NCBI GenBank assembly: GCA_016783285.1
Contig: JADHWW010000015.1
Coordinates: 1-29,805 of the forward strand
Origin: Anaerolineae bacterium
GTDB lineage: Bacteria > Chloroflexota > Anaerolineae > B4-G1
Length of the DNA stretch: 29,805 nt
Reading direction: 5' to 3'
Shown here one piece after another: positions 26,975 to 29,805 of the stretch. Position 1 is the first letter of the stretch; every line of letters starts with the position of its first letter. The position numbers were made by a program, and so were the translations under genes. The notes beneath the pieces are model-generated. The model was not told the DNA's origin, searched no databases, and saw only the letters and a program-made list of their open reading frames with translations.

Positions 26975-27637
26975 ATGTCGCAACGAAGCCATATCGAGGT
27001 TGGAGGGTGGGGAGCACGCCACTATGACCTGATGATGGACCTGCTCCTGGTGGGGCGCTATCGGGCCTTCATCGAGCAGGCCATCAAGCGGATGGGTATC
27101 CGCCGGGGGGACGCGATCCTGGACCTGGGATCGGGCACCGGGCGCAACATCTGCGTGATGATAAAGTTCCTGGGCTCCACCGGGCGGGTGGTCGGGGTAG
27201 ACATCAGCCAAGAGATGCTCAGGCAGGCCCGGCGGCGCTGCCGGGCCTACCCCCAGGTAACTTTTCTGAACCGGCGCATCGAGGAACCGCTCCCTTTCCA
27301 CGAGGAGTTCGACAAGGCGTTCATCTGTTTCACCCTGCACGGCTTCGAGGATGAGGACAAGGAGCGGGTGATTGCTAACGCCCATCGGGCTCTGAAGCCA
27401 GGCGGCATTTTCTGGATCCTGGACTATAATGAATTTGACCTGGACCGCCAATGGTTTTCCTTTCACTGGGCCTTCCGGCGTTTCGAATGCGAGCTGGCCA
27501 GCGAATTTCTATCCCTGGATCTGAAGGGGATGCTGGCCCGCCATGGATTCGGCAGCTTCGTGACGCATCTATTTCTGCGGGACTACGTGCGGTTGCTGAG
27601 GGCGGAAAAGTTAGAGGTAGAGGTGAGAAATGAGTAG
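26975..27637 (+). CDS. Class I SAM-dependent methyltransferase (UbiE-like)
   Basis: The 220-aa protein has motif I LDLGSGTGRN (49-58), the acidic end of strand 2 VGVDISQEMLRQARRR, motif II FDKAFICFTLHGFEDEDKER, and ALKPGGIFWILDYNEF. These mark the Rossmann-fold UbiE/COQ5-like group; the small-molecule or protein substrate cannot be read from the sequence. GGGAGGAG precedes ATG 26975. It overlaps the next start by 8 bp, so it is coupled to a coiled-coil protein and a ferredoxin. Confidence 0.9.
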   Translation: MSQRSHIEVGGWGARHYDLMMDLLLVGRYRAFIEQAIKRMGIRRGDAILDLGSGTGRNICVMIKFLGSTGRVVGVDISQEMLRQARRRCRAYPQVTFLNRRIEEPLPFHEEFDKAFICFTLHGFEDEDKERVIANAHRALKPGGIFWILDYNEFDLDRQWFSFHWAFRRFECELASEFLSLDLKGMLARHGFGSFVTHLFLRDYVRLLRAEKLEVEVRNE

Positions 27638-27818
27638 CGAGCGGATCAAGGAACTGGAAAAGCAGATAGCTGAGCTGAAGCGTCGATGGCCGGCCCATTC
27701 GGTGCCGCCGACGATGTTTCAGCAGTTGGATGAACTGGAGGAGGAATTGGAGAGAGAACTGAAGAAAGCAACCGAGGAGAAAAGCAGTGCCAAAGCCGAG
27801 GGCCATGGTGGATTATAG
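27630..27818 (+). CDS. Small coiled-coil protein, unrecognised
   Basis: The 62-aa protein is two helices, ERIKELEKQIAELKRRWPAH and MFQQLDELEEELERELKKAT, joined by a Ser-Val-Pro-Pro turn, so it likely forms a helical hairpin. It has no Cys or catalytic motif. It overlaps the methyltransferase end (8 bp) and the ferredoxin start (32 bp), which points to tight co-production and possibly a complex with one of them. Confidence 0.7.
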   Translation: MSSERIKELEKQIAELKRRWPAHSVPPTMFQQLDELEEELERELKKATEEKSSAKAEGHGGL

Positions 27819-27993
27819 GAAATGCCAACCCGAGAAGTGCGACGAGGGTATCTGCCTCGCCGTACTTGCTTGTCCCAACAAGATTCTTAAGCAGGAAGCC
27901 CCTTATGAAATGCCCGATCCTAATCCGGCTATGTGTGTTGGCTGTGGTACCTGTGCTCAAGCCTGCCCCTTGAAGGCAATTCGCATGATGTAA
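27787..27993 (+). CDS. Ferredoxin-like protein with two Fe-S sites (RLI/ABCE1-N-terminus-like)
   Basis: The 68-aa protein has CQPEKCDEGICLAVLACP as an atypical first Cys set and CVGCGTCAQACP as a classic 4Fe-4S motif. VDYRKCQPEKC and the closing CPLKAIR resemble the Fe-S domain at the start of RNase L inhibitor/ABCE1 proteins, here without ATPase domains. I take GTG 27787, six bases after GAGGAGA; ATG 27805 is possible but has no site. It may serve electron transfer for the cluster. Confidence 0.88.
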   Translation: MPKPRAMVDYRKCQPEKCDEGICLAVLACPNKILKQEAPYEMPDPNPAMCVGCGTCAQACPLKAIRMM

Positions 27994-28079
27994 AGTAGCG
28001 TGGATGTGACGATCAGGTTTCTCACATTTGGTTGAAGGTAAAACGATGCTTCGTACCATAGACGAGGAGGCGAGTCACT

Positions 28080-28628
28080 GTGGAAATTGATGTGTGGAAA
28101 GCGCAGCTCGAGAGAGAGCGTAGAGAGAAGGACGGGTTCTTTGGGCAGAACTGGCAATCGCCGATTCCTCTCCAAGATCGCGCCGAGTTTAGAGGACTTG
28201 ACTATTACCCTCCCGACCCTGACTGCAGATTCGAGATCGAACTTTACGAGCATGAGGAAAAGAAGACGGTGAGGATGGCGTATACAAGGGGAGAGGAGCG
28301 GGACTTTATCCAATGGGGCGAATTCCGATTCAAGATCGGCGGCGAGGAGTGTGCGCTCCAGGCTTACAGGAGCGATGCTAAGGAGGAGCAACTGTTCATT
28401 CCTTTCAGGGACGCAACGTCTGGCCAGGGAACGTACGGTGCAGGGCGGTATCTCGACCTCAACGCTGCGAGGAATCGCAGCGCCGATGGGAAATGGATTC
28501 TTGACCTCAATAGGGCGTACAATCCCTGGTGTGTATATAGCGAGAACTACACATGTCCCTTCGTGCCTCAGGAGAATTGGCTTGTAGTGCCGGTACGTGC
28601 TGGTGAGAAGAATTACCTGAAAAAGTAG
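28080..28628 (+). CDS. DUF1684 family protein
   Basis: The 182-aa protein has conserved DUF1684 blocks: FFGQNWQSPIPLQDRAEFRG, LDYYPPDP, FIPFRDATSGQGTYGAGRYL, LDLNRAYNPWCVYSENYTCP and ENWLVVPVRAGEK. The family is widespread and uncharacterised; the conserved Arg/Asp/Asn/Cys set suggests a binding or catalytic pocket. The start is GTG 28080 after GAGGAGG. There is no signal peptide, so it is cytosolic. It is slightly shorter than usual forms. Confidence 0.9.
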   Translation: MEIDVWKAQLERERREKDGFFGQNWQSPIPLQDRAEFRGLDYYPPDPDCRFEIELYEHEEKKTVRMAYTRGEERDFIQWGEFRFKIGGEECALQAYRSDAKEEQLFIPFRDATSGQGTYGAGRYLDLNAARNRSADGKWILDLNRAYNPWCVYSENYTCPFVPQENWLVVPVRAGEKNYLKK

Positions 28629-28654
28629 CGAGTTCACGATTGCCTGAGAATGAC

Positions 28655-29593
28655 ATGCATATCGAGATCCTGGGAGCGGAGTCGCTGGGAGTACGTGGTC
28701 TCTCCTGTGTGGTGGAGGTCGAGGACCGCAAGATCGTCATTGACCCCGGGCTGGCGCTGGGCTACCGGCGCCACGGGCTGCTTCCCCACCCGGCACAGGT
28801 GGCGGTCGGGGAGCAGGTGCGCCGGAGAATCATAACGGAATTGAAGGACGCTACCGACGTGGTGATGAGCCACTTCCACGGAGATCACATTCCTTTGCCG
28901 GACGCCAATCCCTATCAACTCGAGGCTCAGCAGGTGGCCCCTTTGTGCCGAGCGGTGCGATTTTGGACCAAGGGCCCCGCAGGGCTTTCCCACAATATGT
29001 TGCACCGGAAAAAGTCCCTGTGCGAAGTGCTGGGCAGGGACCTGCCGAATGCAGAAGGGCAGAGTGATGGGCCGGTGGCCTTTTCGCTTCCTGTGCCGCA
29101 CGGGGAACGGAATGGCAGGCTTGGAATGGTGATGATGACTCGCATTGAGGGCGAGGATACAGTTTTTGTGCATGCTTCTGACATCCAACTTCTCGACGGC
29201 GAGGCCGTGTCATTGATACTGGCCTGGCGGCCGGACGTAGTGCTGGTTGGTGGACCGCCCATTTATCTTTCGTGGCTTTCGTCGAAGCGGCGATGGAGGG
29301 CGTGGAGGAACGCGCGGCAGTTGGCTCGTCACGTGGACACGCTGATCCTCGATCACCACCTGCTGCGCTGCGAAGAGGGACTCTCCTGGCTGGATCGTCT
29401 ATCGTCTGAGACGGGCCATCGGGTGATTTGTGCCGCCGATTTCATGGAGCGTCCCCGTCGTCTGCTCGAGGCCCGGCGCGTGCAGTTATACGAGGAGATG
29501 CCAGTGCCCGAAGGCTGGCACGAAGCATACGCCCGTGGCGACGCCGACACGCACTGCTATGAGGATTATGTGTCTGTGGAGGGCGTGATGTAG
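28655..29593 (+). CDS. UPF0282-type metallo-beta-lactamase-fold hydrolase
   Basis: The 312-aa protein begins with the family signature IEILGAESLGVRGLSCVVEV then IDPGLALGYRRHGLLPHP. The metal site is SHFHGDH (H73, H75, D77, H78), with later ligands likely in VFVHASD and LDHHLLR. UPF0282/COG2248 proteins are best known from archaea; the substrate is unknown. The start is uncertain: TTG 28640 is in frame, but ATG 28655 begins directly at the conserved strand, and neither has a strong ribosome binding site. Confidence 0.85.
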   Translation: MHIEILGAESLGVRGLSCVVEVEDRKIVIDPGLALGYRRHGLLPHPAQVAVGEQVRRRIITELKDATDVVMSHFHGDHIPLPDANPYQLEAQQVAPLCRAVRFWTKGPAGLSHNMLHRKKSLCEVLGRDLPNAEGQSDGPVAFSLPVPHGERNGRLGMVMMTRIEGEDTVFVHASDIQLLDGEAVSLILAWRPDVVLVGGPPIYLSWLSSKRRWRAWRNARQLARHVDTLILDHHLLRCEEGLSWLDRLSSETGHRVICAADFMERPRRLLEARRVQLYEEMPVPEGWHEAYARGDADTHCYEDYVSVEGVM

Positions 29594-29653
29594 CACCGCG
29601 CACCAATGGGAGGAATGGATGTTCCAGTCTGCAAAACTCGCTGGGAGGATAAA

Positions 29654-29805
29654 GTGAACATAGTCGGTAGAGTAATTGGGAGGATCAGAGATTTCATCTA
29701 CAGGCAGAAACACAATTATCGGGTGGGCGTGGCGCGCTTCTCCGCGAACAAGTTTCTAGCCGGCCTCACCAGTCAATACAGCGCGATATATACTGTGGGG
29801 TTGGG
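29654..29805 (+). CDS. Start of an MFS-type transporter (3' end outside window)
   Basis: GTG 29654 follows GGGAGGATAAA. About 50 residues are visible: NIVGRVIGRIRDFIYRQKHN and RFSANKFLAGLTSQYSAIYT followed by VGLG. An amphipathic start and a LAGL-x-S first helix with a Tyr-Thr-x-GLG turn fit the N-terminus of a major-facilitator permease. The fragment is too short for certainty. Confidence 0.5.
   Translation, partial: MNIVGRVIGRIRDFIYRQKHNYRVGVARFSANKFLAGLTSQYSAIYTVGL

Overview
The window is GC-rich, gene-dense bacterial DNA. The gene mix suggests a Chloroflexota genome, probably an Anaerolineae-like anaerobe: a paired DUF1670-like cassette, PA14 repeat protein, STAND NTPase beside a caspase-like protease, a SEDS-PBP fusion, Mrp/NifX/DUF5320 iron-sulfur genes, and many short 7-8 bp tandem repeats. 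This assignment is inference; no rRNA, tRNA or ribosomal protein gene is present to confirm it.

Layout. 1-419 is the end of a methylthioadenosine phosphorylase. 660-4417 is a two-gene conflict/cell-death candidate: a membrane-spanning STAND NTPase with three FN3-like modules, then a caspase-like protease. The two share a glycine-rich, RHIM/BASS-like motif, at the N-terminus of the NTPase and the C-terminus of the protease. 4606-5350 is a minus-strand Phd/PIN toxin-antitoxin pair with a clear promoter and operator. 5433-8147 encodes a SEDS glycosyltransferase fused to a PBP transpeptidase-like domain in which all three catalytic motifs are lost. 8368-10528 holds two unrecognised membrane proteins, 10681-12330 a secreted four-PA14 protein, and 12331-12796 a broken GNAT gene and an inverted repeat.

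12797-14104 (minus) is a MerR regulator that reads through into a second GyrI-like domain with its own start and ribosome binding site. 14206-15924 is a compact two-gene DUF1670-like cassette bounded by inverted repeats, whose promoter is covered by two palindromes. 15963-17954 (minus) is an MTA/SAH deaminase fused to a CYTH-like domain. It is divergent from a pyrimidine-nucleoside phosphorylase (18092-19399), and the -35 boxes of the two promoters are back to back. A Fic protein with a strong operator, an ABC-ATPase pseudogene and a HEAT-like/pRiA4b ORF-3-like protein follow.

22154-27993 is a plus-strand iron-sulfur/redox cluster: PadR regulator, Mrp, two DUF5320-type proteins, two NifX-like proteins, an IscU/NifU-like scaffold, a truncated C_GCAxxG_C_C protein, an FmdB zinc ribbon, a methyltransferase, a small coiled-coil protein and a ferredoxin. 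Three consecutive proteins carry the same kind of C-terminal coiled coil, which suggests they assemble together. The window ends with a DUF1684 protein, a UPF0282-type metallo-hydrolase and the start of an MFS-like transporter.

The strongest candidates for undescribed biology are the STAND-caspase pair with matching amyloid-like motifs, the palindrome-bounded DUF1670 cassette and the catalytically dead SEDS-PBP fusion.
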